A stretch of 64,000 nt of DNA. Origin: QYOJ01 sp964616825 (GTDB lineage Bacteria > Bacteroidota > Bacteroidia > Bacteroidales > FEN-979). Shown piece after piece: positions 1 to 7,270 of the stretch. The notes under the pieces are model-generated. The model worked only from the letters and a program-made list of their open reading frames with translations. It had not been told where the DNA came from and ran no database searches. Location: positions 1 to 64,000 of the forward strand of contig CAZTSX010000012.1 in NCBI GenBank assembly GCA_964616825.1. Reading direction: 5' to 3'. Positions within the stretch are counted from its first letter, which is position 1. Each line of letters starts with the position of its first letter. The position numbers and the translations under genes were made by a program.

Positions 1-660
1 TAATCGTTACAATATCCACTCCTTCTTCCAACAGGTGAGTCGCATAGGTATGCCGCAGAGAGTGAACGCTTACATCTTTGGTAATACCAGCCTTTTTTAC
101 AGCCAATCGGAAGCTCTGCTGAACGGCCGATACACCCAGCGACTCTCCTTTAATCTTACCATTAAACAGGTACACCTTTGGTTTTGAACTTTTAATATAC
201 TTGCGAAGTCCCTGGAGTATGTAGGAGCTCAGTATCACGTAGCGATCATATTTTCCTTTACTTTTTACTACTCTTATTTGCATTCTCTCGCTGTCTATAT
301 CGCTGATCTTTAAATTGCAAACTTCTCCAACCCGCAAGCCTGCCGAATAGATCAATGCAAACAATACTCTTTGCTTTAACCTCTCAGGTGCTGAAAACAA
401 TCGTTTTAACTCCTCTCTGGAGAGAACTACAGGAAGTTTACGGTCGTTTTTGATGGTTGGCAGCTGTATAACGCGATCTTCCCTGTCGTATAGTCGAAAG
501 AAAAACCTGAGACCATAAACCATGTGCTTGAAATACGTACTGCTTGCTCTTTTCTCCCTGGCTACTCCGAATAAAAATGAGTTAATCTCATCATTATCCA
601 ATTCCAGGGGTGACTTCTTGAAATGCAAAGCCAGGCGTAATTTTTCTTACTTTTACTCAT
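1..660 (-). CDS. Tyrosine recombinase, C-terminus outside window; apparent N-terminal frameshift
   Basis: Site-specific DNA recombinase of the phage-integrase fold. The open frame on the minus strand runs from 646 to the window edge and shows the catalytic Arg (motif GLRVGEV), Lys (SKGKYDRY) and HxxR/H (HSLRHTYATH); the nucleophilic Tyr lies beyond position 1. The start of the frame (EKLRLALHFKKSPLELD) resembles, from memory, the recombinases that accompany IS91-like transposases in Bacteroidota; a transposase would be expected to the left. The only plausible start is ATG at 660-658 (MSKSK), but it is one base out of frame with the rest: a TAA at 647-649 interrupts the main frame, so one base seems missing near 645. 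It may be a pseudogene or a sequencing error. It lacks the extra insertion expected of integron integrases. Confidence 0.8.
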
Positions 661-780
661 AACATATGTTTTTTAAGTTATGAGCAATATACTTCCGGTA
701 GCGAGAATATCTTCTTTAGCTACCGGAGGTTGAGTTCAACACCGTGCATACGCCAGCTTGTACAAGAAAAGAATTTTGCC

Positions 781-844
781 TGCACTGGCGGGCAATAAAT
801 ATAAAACTGTAAATTTAGTTGCAAATTAGGAGCCCGTCAGTGCA
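781..844. repeat. 13-bp inverted repeat next to the recombinase
   Basis: Arms TGCACTGGCGGGC (781-793) and GCCCGTCAGTGCA (832-844) match at 12 of 13 positions around a 38-base AT-rich loop. The pairing extends weakly outward. A further TGCACTGAC occurs at 868-876. Lying upstream of the recombinase start, it could be a hairpin at the end of an IS91-like element or another recombination site. The role is inferred; only the symmetry is seen. Confidence 0.55.
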
Positions 845-1013
845 GCCAAATCACACAAGCCGACACATGCACTGACCGTTGAGGCAGTTACTAATATATA
901 TCAAGAAGGCAATAACATATTTGCATATGGTGGTTCTATTGAAGATACTATTTCAAAAATTAGCTCAAAAGTTTCTCCTCAATACTGGTATATTGAACCA
1001 ACAGGAAGCCTTT

Positions 1014-1622
1014 ATGGAATATCCGGATCGTCTTTTACCGAAACCACATTATAAGTTTATTTCTTGGAATGATTCATTGTGTAATAACTACCTAATACAT
1101 TATACGGAAGATAAGGACATTATAAACCCTGAAACAGGGAAACTCTACATTCAACACGTAGTTAAGCAAACGGATCATTTAAAAAATTACTCAAACAGCC
1201 TTTTAGGTATTTATATTGTTGATGACATTTATTGGGCTATACAAGATTGCCCAGACAAGCAATATTTAATTGCAGATTGGGAGATAAACAGTAAAGTAAG
1301 AACTCCACGCATTCCTGAGGAGTATCAACGCGATGAATCCAGAGGTTGTTTTTTCTTACGAATAGGTGATTGCAACGCTGAAACTGTTGAATTTGAGGAT
1401 AGCACCTACGCTAATCCTGTTTGTCACATAGTTCATACACCCACTAATGCTAATTTCTGGCATGTCTCGGTAAAATGGCTTTTTAATGGTCAAGATATCG
1501 AAAGCTGGTCTAATGGTATAAAAAGAAGAATGAAAACTACTGCAAAAGCATTTATTGTTGAAAGGGCTTTCTTTATTGAGCCATTTTATGAAGAATTAGA
1601 TTCGGTCAATTATATAAACTAA
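1014..1622 (+). CDS. Hypothetical protein, 5' part probably out of frame
   Basis: Not recognised. From ATG 1014 the product is about 202 aa (MEYPDRLLPKPHYKFIS...), rich in aromatic and acidic residues, with no signal peptide or membrane segment. The same frame stays open upstream to 879, but that stretch looks non-coding. A different frame from about 845 to 1053 reads like real protein (NIYQEGNNIFAYGGSIEDTI, then KISSKVSPQYWYIEP). This suggests the gene once began further upstream and that a frameshift near 1000-1015 separates the halves. No ATG is present in the upstream frame, whose 5' end runs into the inverted repeat at 832-844, so the gene may also be truncated by the neighbouring element. 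Function unknown. Confidence 0.5.
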   Translation: MEYPDRLLPKPHYKFISWNDSLCNNYLIHYTEDKDIINPETGKLYIQHVVKQTDHLKNYSNSLLGIYIVDDIYWAIQDCPDKQYLIADWEINSKVRTPRIPEEYQRDESRGCFFLRIGDCNAETVEFEDSTYANPVCHIVHTPTNANFWHVSVKWLFNGQDIESWSNGIKRRMKTTAKAFIVERAFFIEPFYEELDSVNYIN

Positions 1623-1711
1623 TCTTTCTTTTTGCTAAAATTTCAACCCACATTCGTATTAATTAAGTCCAATGCTTATACAGTTATTTCTGTAAAAATC
1701 AATAATATGAC

Positions 1712-1820
1712 TGGACAACTCAGTTAGATTGACCACTCCGTGCCGACGGAAACTGACCATCTTAAACGAATTATTATCAGACTTATAAGGGGGTAACTCT
1801 TGATCGGCGCAAGGTGGTCA
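1712..1820. mobile_element. Possible IS21-like insertion sequence end remnant
   Basis: Short repeated words resemble the multiple terminal binding sites of IS21-family elements: TGACCA at 1730-1735 and 1754-1759, and the inverse TGGTCA at 1815-1820, each in a slightly conserved context. The segment begins TGGACAACTCAG. No transposase frame is left. The stretch 1623-1958 holds nothing else recognisable. The family assignment is from memory and tentative. Confidence 0.35.
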
Positions 1821-1958
1821 TAGGTTCCGGTTTTTCCAGTAAACTACCTTGTCTATTGATATAAAAGATTTCAAATTTGAGATCTTGTTGTTGTGCAAAT
1901 TGTTGTTCAATACAAAAAGAATTTCAACACAGATGTGCTGAAACCCTTGTTATTCCTG

Positions 1959-2032
1959 CTCCCCCTGTTGGACTCGAACCAACGACCCTCTGATTAACAG
2001 TCAGATGCTCTAACCAGCTGAGCTAAGGAGGA
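1959..2032 (-). tRNA. tRNA-Asn (GTT)
   Basis: A complete cloverleaf can be folded on the minus strand. The acceptor stem UCCUCCU pairs with AGGGGGA, the D arm contains AGCUCAGCUGGUUAGAGC, the anticodon loop is CUGUUAA with GUU complementary to 1996-1998, and the T arm contains GGUUCGAGUCC. The discriminator is G, and CCA is not encoded. The gene is 74 nt. The recombinase and IS remnants beside it fit the common use of tRNA loci as insertion hot spots. Confidence 0.97.
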
Positions 2033-2145
2033 GTATCCCCAAATTGGGAGTGCAAAGGTAGATTTAATTGTTGAAAAAGCAATATGCAGATCAGATATTT
2101 CCAGTCGGGCTGTGTTTTTCACACAACTCCTAAAAAATGTTAAAA

Positions 2146-2178
2146 TTGAACAGTTCCCCTCTACCTGTAGTATATTTG
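2146..2178 (+). promoter_or_regulatory. Bacteroidota promoter for candidate small RNA
   Basis: TATATTTG at 2171-2178 is an exact TAnnTTTG -7 element, with TTG at 2146-2148 upstream (22-base spacer). Transcription would begin near 2184, just where the hairpin series starts. Confidence 0.6.
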
Positions 2179-2183
2179 ATCAG

Positions 2184-2326
2184 TTTACATTGAATGTAAA
2201 TTTAATGAGACTTCCACGCCACGAGCGATGGAAAAAAGAAGCGGCGCCCTTGCTCCGCGAGAAACCAGACCAATGGTTTAAAAAGATGAGACACCCCCTG
2301 TCAGTCTGATGGGGGGTTCTCTTTTC
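2184..2326 (+). ncRNA. Candidate structured small RNA, about 140 nt
   Basis: Between a promoter and a terminator lie hairpins in series: TTTACAT/ATGTAAA (2184-2200, 7 bp, 3-nt loop), TTCCA/TGGAA (2212-2233), GCGG/CCGC (2241-2258) and AAACCA/TGGTTT (2262-2279), then the terminator stem ACCCCC/GGGGGT (2293-2317). No convincing reading frame fits between promoter and terminator. I do not recognise the family. It could be an independent regulatory RNA, or a leader of the channel gene at 2391, although the terminator argues for an independent unit. Confidence 0.5.
2293..2326 (+). terminator. Rho-independent terminator of the candidate small RNA
   Basis: Six-bp G/C stem ACCCCC (2293-2298) with GGGGGT (2312-2317), followed by a T-rich tail, TTCTCTTTTC. 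Confidence 0.7.
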
Positions 2327-2390
2327 GACAAGCTATTTTTTTTCTACTTTAGTGAGTTGATTAACAAGTATCATCAAAAACCTCTGTCCC

Positions 2391-3065
2391 ATGGTATTAA
2401 GAAAAATTTTAGGTAATCCGGAAAATGAACTCTGGAATTATCTTATGCTCTTCCTGGTGTTTTTTCTGGTGTTTATCGTCGCTGTTCTTCCAAATCGCTG
2501 GCACGATATCCTCTATAATATCGCATACACAGCCTTATTCCTGACAACCATCATGGTGATGGGGAAAGGCCGGTTGACTATTTTTTTAATAGCTGTGGTT
2601 GCCAGCGCGATGGGATGGATATCATCGCACTATAACCTTGATCTGCTCGAATATATCTCCATAGGGATCAACTTCTGCTTTTTTGTTTACCTCACCTTCC
2701 ATTTTATCAGGAAAATTGCCAAAGCAGACAATGTGAATCTTAATGTAATCATGGATGCGGTCATCGGATATTTGATGCTTGGAATTGTGTTTTCCATTAT
2801 TGTGACATTCATTGTATCGGTCAATCCGGACCTTTACGATTTTAGACATGTAGATATTAAAATCAATGAAGAAGTTCTCCATTTTCAGGAGTATCTCTAT
2901 TACGGATTTATCACGATGACCACAACCGGGTATGGTGATATTGTTCCCCTGCAATCATTTTCAAGGTCGTTAGCTATCCTGATCAGTGTAACCGGACAGC
3001 TTTACCTGACTATCATTGTGGCGTTGCTGGTTGGAAAATATGCCAGTCAGCGTAAATTATCTTAG
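2391..3065 (+). CDS. Potassium channel family protein
   Basis: Inner-membrane cation channel subunit of 224 aa. Several hydrophobic segments fill residues about 15-155. A pore loop with the selectivity filter TTTGYGD lies at about 177-183 and is followed by the inner helix (about 190-216); the protein ends shortly after, with no cytoplasmic RCK or nucleotide-binding domain. The filter is the strong evidence and predicts K+ selectivity; gating cannot be inferred. It stands alone between the candidate small RNA and a terminator-like hairpin. The upstream TACTTTAG near 2344 could be a weak promoter. Confidence 0.9.
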   Translation: MVLRKILGNPENELWNYLMLFLVFFLVFIVAVLPNRWHDILYNIAYTALFLTTIMVMGKGRLTIFLIAVVASAMGWISSHYNLDLLEYISIGINFCFFVYLTFHFIRKIAKADNVNLNVIMDAVIGYLMLGIVFSIIVTFIVSVNPDLYDFRHVDIKINEEVLHFQEYLYYGFITMTTTGYGDIVPLQSFSRSLAILISVTGQLYLTIIVALLVGKYASQRKLS

Positions 3066-3069
3066 CCAA

Positions 3070-3121
3070 AAAGACCAATATGGTAAGTGAAATTTTACTT
3101 GCAGGTTCGTTGGTCTGTTTT
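3070..3121 (+). terminator. Terminator-like hairpin after the channel gene
   Basis: AGACCAA (3072-3078) pairs perfectly with TTGGTCT (3110-3116), flanked by A-rich and T-rich runs. Inside it is a second near-perfect hairpin, AAGTGAAATTTTACTT. The long outer loop makes termination plausible rather than certain. Confidence 0.45.
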
Positions 3122-3236
3122 AACCGATCCGAATGCCGGTAGTATGAAAAACAGGGTAGTTGGTTAGTCCATATCTACTCCATTCCGGCCTGATTGCCTA
3201 TCTTTATAAGCAGAATCAAAATATCCTCTGCCAATC

Positions 3237-3608
3237 GTGTATGCTATCCTTGATATTCTCTTTGTTGTTTTTCACACAGCCCTGATCATTTTCAATCTCT
3301 TTGGCTGGATCTGGAAGAAAACCAGAAAAGCCAACCTGATTACCCTGTTACTGACCGGGGCCTCCTGGTTTATCCTGGGAATCTTTTACGGGATTGGATA
3401 TTGTCCAATGACAGATTGGCACTGGGCAGTCCTTGAAAACCTTGGGAACCGTGGACTCCCCAATTCTTACATTACCTATTTGATTCACCGCCTGACCGGA
3501 TTAACTTCGAATGAACAATGGGTGGATGCCATGACGGTGGGACTTTTTTTCCTTGCCCTCTCTATTTCACTATACATGAACCTGTTCCGAAAAAGAGGCA
3601 GGAGATAA
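3237..3608 (+). CDS. DUF2784 family membrane protein
   Basis: Small integral membrane protein of 123 aa starting with GTG. It has hydrophobic helices near both ends and the centre and the motif GYCPMTDWHW at about residues 60-69, which is characteristic of DUF2784 (typically CPLTDWxW). No biochemical function is known for the family. It is monocistronic, with a weak TATCTTTA promoter-like site at about 3199-3206. The family call is from the motif; the function is unknown. Confidence 0.75.
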   Translation: MYAILDILFVVFHTALIIFNLFGWIWKKTRKANLITLLLTGASWFILGIFYGIGYCPMTDWHWAVLENLGNRGLPNSYITYLIHRLTGLTSNEQWVDAMTVGLFFLALSISLYMNLFRKRGRR

Positions 3609-3680
3609 AATTAGTTGCTCTGTTTCAATTTTTTGTAGCTTTACAGACGTTATACTAAGTGAACTCCTGAAAGATATATT

Positions 3681-5576
3681 TTGCTGATCAATCGCTTGAT
3701 ACGTAATTGGATTTTAGTACTTTTTCTTTTTTTCGGATTAGAGAGTAATCTGTTTTCCCAGCGCTATTTTACCCGGATCTATACTGAAGCAGATGGTCTT
3801 CCAAGCAACATGGTATTTGATATTACTCAAGACACATCAGGTCTGCTTTGGTTTGCCACCCGTTATGGGATCTCTTCTTATGATGGAGTAAATTGGACAA
3901 ACTATAATCCCCCTGCCAATAGGATATCTCCAAGTTTCGCTTTTATCATGACTGATGAAAGAGGAAAAATATGGGCTGTTCCTCTTCAAAGTGAGCCAAC
4001 TGCTTTTTGGTTTTCAGGCGAAGAGTGGCATAAGTTCGATTGTAAAACCGGGAAGACTCACCCAGTTATTATTAGTGCTTTTGATGTTTTCTATCAGGAC
4101 GATACACCTATTTTAGCGCTAGGAACCCAAAAAGACGGGGTATTCATCAGCCGGAACAAACAATGGGTACATTATGGTGAAAAAGAGGGACTTATCAGCA
4201 ATAAAATCAGAAGTATAGTTGTTCTAGGCGATCAGATATTTATCGGAACAAAAATGGGATTATCAGTTCTTAGAGGTGGTCATGTTTCGAATGAGTTGAA
4301 TACTTTGTTACCTACTGGTTCTCAGGAGGTTCTTGCTTTGGCGCTGGCACGAAATTCGGAAACAGCTGGAAACCAGAAGATATACTTAATGGGGAAAGGA
4401 TGGCTGGGCACGTTGTCAGACTCCGCCTTCTCAATGATCACCGAAGGATTTGATTTAGCTAAATACAAAGTAACATCCAATTCCTTTATCTACCCTGATG
4501 AGAATAATGGCTTATTTTTTGGAAATCCATATGACCTTTACTATTTAGCGCCTTACAGTGCTGATTCCTTCGAACGCATGGACAGAGATAATGGATTGAT
4601 CTCTGACGGAGCGACTTCAGTACTTATTGATCACGAAAAAAATATCTGGCTCACAAGCTTTCGGGGTGTTAACAAGATTCCATCTTTTCGTTTTTCAAGC
4701 TTTACGGCCATAGAGGGACTTTTTGATAATGAAGTAGCTTCTGCTCTGGAATACGCACCCGGATTCTATATTTTTGGTCATCTTGGCGGAGTCACTTTTT
4801 TTGACGGAAAGAATTTTGAGACAATGAATTTTAATCCTTCAGGTGAGAAGCCTGACTATGAGATCAGGATTCAGGATCTTGACTATGATCAAAAGGGAAA
4901 TATCTGGCTATCGGGTTCTAAATTAGGGATTGCCCGAATTGACAAACAAAAGCGGGTAAAATGGTATCGAAAATCCAGGGGAATAGAGGATAACATGGTA
5001 TCTGTGGTTGTCATGCCCGATAGAAAAATTTATGCAGCAAGTCATAAACAGGTATTTGAGTTATCATCAGAGGACAAGTTTATCCCGGTTTCAGCGCCAA
5101 AAATTCGAAATTCCCAAATCCGGAAACTTTTTGCTGAGGATGATACGACCCTATACGTGGCAACCATCAACAGCGGAATTCTGGCGAAAAGAGATAGAGA
5201 ATCAACCCTTATCCAATCACCTGCCAATTTGAATGGAAACAATGTGTTTGCTTTCCTGACCGACTCCAGAGAGCGTCGCTGGGTTGGAACAAATGATGGT
5301 TTATATATTATAACAGAAGGAGAACTGGTCAAATACGATAGTAACGGCCTAACAATAAACCGGCCGATATACTTGATCCTGGAAGATCATCTTGGCAATA
5401 TATGGTTTGGAACAGATAATGGAGTCTTCAGATGGAATGGCAAGAAACTGGATCAATTTACCAAAGTTGAAGGGCTGTTAGGACAGGATATAAACCGGGA
5501 TGCAGGTTTTATGGATCATCAGAATCATATCTGGTTTGGAACGAATAGTGATCTCACCGGATTGGGGATCCCGTAA
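3681..5576 (+). CDS. Two-component-type sensor beta-propeller protein, C-terminally truncated
   Basis: Secreted or periplasmic sensor propeller of 631 aa. It has a signal peptide at about 1-27 ending FSQ, then repeated Reg_prop blades (for example GLPSNMVFDITQDTSGLLWF, NIWFGTDNGVFRWNGK, HIWFGTN). In Bacteroidota such propellers usually continue into a Y_Y_Y domain, a membrane segment and histidine kinase or regulator domains; here the protein ends abruptly after the last blade. The final residues, DLTGLGIP, are encoded by DNA that reads on the other strand as part of a different gene, so the end seems to be a rearrangement junction. The start is TTG at 3681, with TAGCTTTA upstream near 3637 as possible promoter. 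It is likely a remnant of a hybrid two-component regulator. Confidence 0.8.
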   Translation: MLINRLIRNWILVLFLFFGLESNLFSQRYFTRIYTEADGLPSNMVFDITQDTSGLLWFATRYGISSYDGVNWTNYNPPANRISPSFAFIMTDERGKIWAVPLQSEPTAFWFSGEEWHKFDCKTGKTHPVIISAFDVFYQDDTPILALGTQKDGVFISRNKQWVHYGEKEGLISNKIRSIVVLGDQIFIGTKMGLSVLRGGHVSNELNTLLPTGSQEVLALALARNSETAGNQKIYLMGKGWLGTLSDSAFSMITEGFDLAKYKVTSNSFIYPDENNGLFFGNPYDLYYLAPYSADSFERMDRDNGLISDGATSVLIDHEKNIWLTSFRGVNKIPSFRFSSFTAIEGLFDNEVASALEYAPGFYIFGHLGGVTFFDGKNFETMNFNPSGEKPDYEIRIQDLDYDQKGNIWLSGSKLGIARIDKQKRVKWYRKSRGIEDNMVSVVVMPDRKIYAASHKQVFELSSEDKFIPVSAPKIRNSQIRKLFAEDDTTLYVATINSGILAKRDRESTLIQSPANLNGNNVFAFLTDSRERRWVGTNDGLYIITEGELVKYDSNGLTINRPIYLILEDHLGNIWFGTDNGVFRWNGKKLDQFTKVEGLLGQDINRDAGFMDHQNHIWFGTNSDLTGLGIP

Positions 5577-5759
5577 TTTCATCCATTGCCGTTCGGCCAG
5601 ATAGGGAAGGAGAGCGCTTTTTGGTAACTGGTTATTGTCAATTATTTTCTCTCTCTCAGGCTGAGAAGAATGATTGCGTGATGATTGCGAAACAAATAGA
5701 AAATAACCTGAAAGGGAAATGAACCCGGCAACCAGAAGAAGAACGGAAATCTTTTTCAT
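5550..5759 (-). pseudogene. N-terminal fragment of a secreted T9SS-type protein
   Basis: On the minus strand, ATG at 5759 opens a signal peptide (MKKISVLLLVAGFISLSGYF) followed by a linker and LAERQWMKLRDPQSGEI. The motif LRDPxTGEIP followed by a repeat-propeller is common, from memory, near the start of secreted Bacteroidota glycosidase or sortilin-like proteins. Homology-like sequence stops at about 5550, where the frame runs antisense into the propeller gene. This appears to be the surviving first 70 codons of a large gene, fused head-on to the truncated propeller. Confidence 0.55.
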
Positions 5760-5916
5760 GATGATGGGTTTAATGACAATTTATAGACATATAGAGCATT
5801 CAAATATAAAAAAATCTCACATCGGAATCAAGATAAATTAATAATTCCTATTCATATGCACCATGAACAGATCATTAACGTGTCATCAAGTGCAAAGATT
5901 AATCAAACAAAGGTTG

Positions 5917-5924
5917 TATCTTTG
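5917..5924 (+). promoter_or_regulatory. -7 element of the helicase gene
   Basis: TATCTTTG matches TAnnTTTG. With the TTG start at 5936, the leader would be only a few bases long. Confidence 0.6.
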
Positions 5925-5935
5925 CGAAAATTTTC

Positions 5936-7147
5936 TTGAATAATCCATATTATCACCATCAACAGTTGAAATTCTCTGACTTTAATTTTAATCCCCAATT
6001 GGCAGAAGGGATTGATTCGCTTGGATTTGAAATTCCCACCCCCATCCAGCAACAGGCCATCCCCATCATAAAGGAGGGAAAAGACCTGATTGGTTCGGCT
6101 CAGACCGGCACCGGAAAAACAGCTGCATTTTTATTGCCAATAACAGACCGAATCCTGAAGGAAAACACTGGCCTGGGGATCAAAGCCCTGGTGGTTGTAC
6201 CCACCAGGGAGTTGGCTGTGCAGATCGACCAGCACATGGAGGGACTATCCTATTTCACTTCGGTCAGCTCCCTGGCTATATATGGAGGAACCGACGGAGC
6301 TACATTTACCAGGGAGAAAGATGCCCTGACAAGTGGGGTGGATTTAGTGGTCTGTACTCCCGGGAGGATGATCGCCCACCTGAATATGGGATATGTGGAT
6401 TTTTCAACCATCAAATTCCTCGTTTTGGATGAAGCCGACAGGATGCTCGATATGGGTTTTTATGACGACATCATGAAGATCATCTCACATGTACCGAAGA
6501 AGCGCCAGACTCTGCTTTTCTCAGCAACCATTCCAAGTGACATACTGGACCTGGCCAAAAAGGTATTGCATGATCCGGCAGAAGTCAACATTGCTCTCTC
6601 GAAGCCTGCTGAAAAGATCCTCCAGCTGGCCTACTCCGTTTATGACACCCAGAAACTTCCTCTGGTTAAATACCTTCTGGGCACCTCTAAGGGACGGACC
6701 ATCCTTGTCTTCTGCTCAACAAAAAGCAGCACGAAACTGCTGAGCAGGGAGTTAAAAAGAGCCGGACTGGAGGTACAGGAGATCCATTCTGACCTGGACC
6801 AGAAAGAGCGGGAACGGGTGATGAACAGTTTCAGGGCTAAAGAGACTCAGGTGTTGGTAGCCACCGATGTAGTCTCCCGTGGCATCGATGTGGAAAATAT
6901 CGACCTGGTGTTGAACTACGATGTTCCCAATGACGCAGAGGATTACATCCACCGAATTGGCAGAACTGCCAGGGCGGAAGCTTCCGGCGTAGCCATTACA
7001 TTCATCAATCCTGATGGCCAATGGAAATTTGCAGAGATCGAAAAGTTACTGGGCAAAAAGGTCTATAAAGGAGTCGTGCCAAAACAGCTCGGTGAAACAC
7101 CGGAGTATGTGCCGAAGAAAAAACCAGGTTTTCGAAGAAAGCGATAA
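5936..7147 (+). CDS. rhlE: DEAD-box ATP-dependent RNA helicase, RhlE type
   Basis: Cytosolic RNA helicase that remodels RNA using ATP. Motifs in order over 403 aa: Q motif (about 13-38, GFEIPTPIQ), motif I AQTGTGKT (55-62), Ia PTRELA (89-94), TPGR (141-144), II DEAD (165-168), III SAT (196-198), and VI HRIGRTAR (339-346). A short basic tail (KKKPGFRRKR) may bind RNA. The length suits the compact RhlE subgroup, which lacks the DbpA RNA-binding domain. The TTG start at 5936 lies just downstream of a TATCTTTG promoter, so the transcript is nearly leaderless. It is followed by the decamer repeat array. The family is certain; the exact symbol is less so. Confidence 0.93.
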   Translation: MNNPYYHHQQLKFSDFNFNPQLAEGIDSLGFEIPTPIQQQAIPIIKEGKDLIGSAQTGTGKTAAFLLPITDRILKENTGLGIKALVVVPTRELAVQIDQHMEGLSYFTSVSSLAIYGGTDGATFTREKDALTSGVDLVVCTPGRMIAHLNMGYVDFSTIKFLVLDEADRMLDMGFYDDIMKIISHVPKKRQTLLFSATIPSDILDLAKKVLHDPAEVNIALSKPAEKILQLAYSVYDTQKLPLVKYLLGTSKGRTILVFCSTKSSTKLLSRELKRAGLEVQEIHSDLDQKERERVMNSFRAKETQVLVATDVVSRGIDVENIDLVLNYDVPNDAEDYIHRIGRTARAEASGVAITFINPDGQWKFAEIEKLLGKKVYKGVVPKQLGETPEYVPKKKPGFRRKR

Positions 7148-7210
7148 CAGAAGAATTGCACACTATTGCGCAAGAATGCACAATATTGCAAATAATTTCA
7201 AAAATATTTT

Positions 7211-7270
7211 ATGGCAATAAATGGCAATTGATGGCAATCTATGGCAATCTATGGCAATTGATGGCAATTA
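7211..7270. repeat. Decamer tandem array ATGGCAATNN x6
   Basis: Six consecutive 10-base units start at 7211, 7221, 7231, 7241, 7251 and 7261. All begin ATGGCAAT and differ only in the last two bases (AA, TG, CT, CT, TG, TA). The last unit contains the stop codon of fusA (7268-7270). The same word recurs at 56043-56062, also directly after a stop codon of a minus-strand gene. Confidence 0.95.

Noticed and set aside
1..880. Integron with integrase and attC site
   Set aside because: The recombinase lacks the extra integron-integrase segment, and the inverted repeat does not show the paired attC core sites.
2112..2309. 65-codon open frame over the candidate small RNA
   Set aside because: It crosses an exact promoter and the hairpins, has no protein-like pattern and ends in the terminator stem.
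5042..5332. 96-codon minus-strand frame inside the propeller gene
   Set aside because: Opposite a propeller frame with clear blade repeats; no signal, domain or promoter.
7211..7270. CRISPR array
   Set aside because: Units are 10 bases with no spacers and no cas genes nearby. No CRISPR array was seen anywhere in the window.
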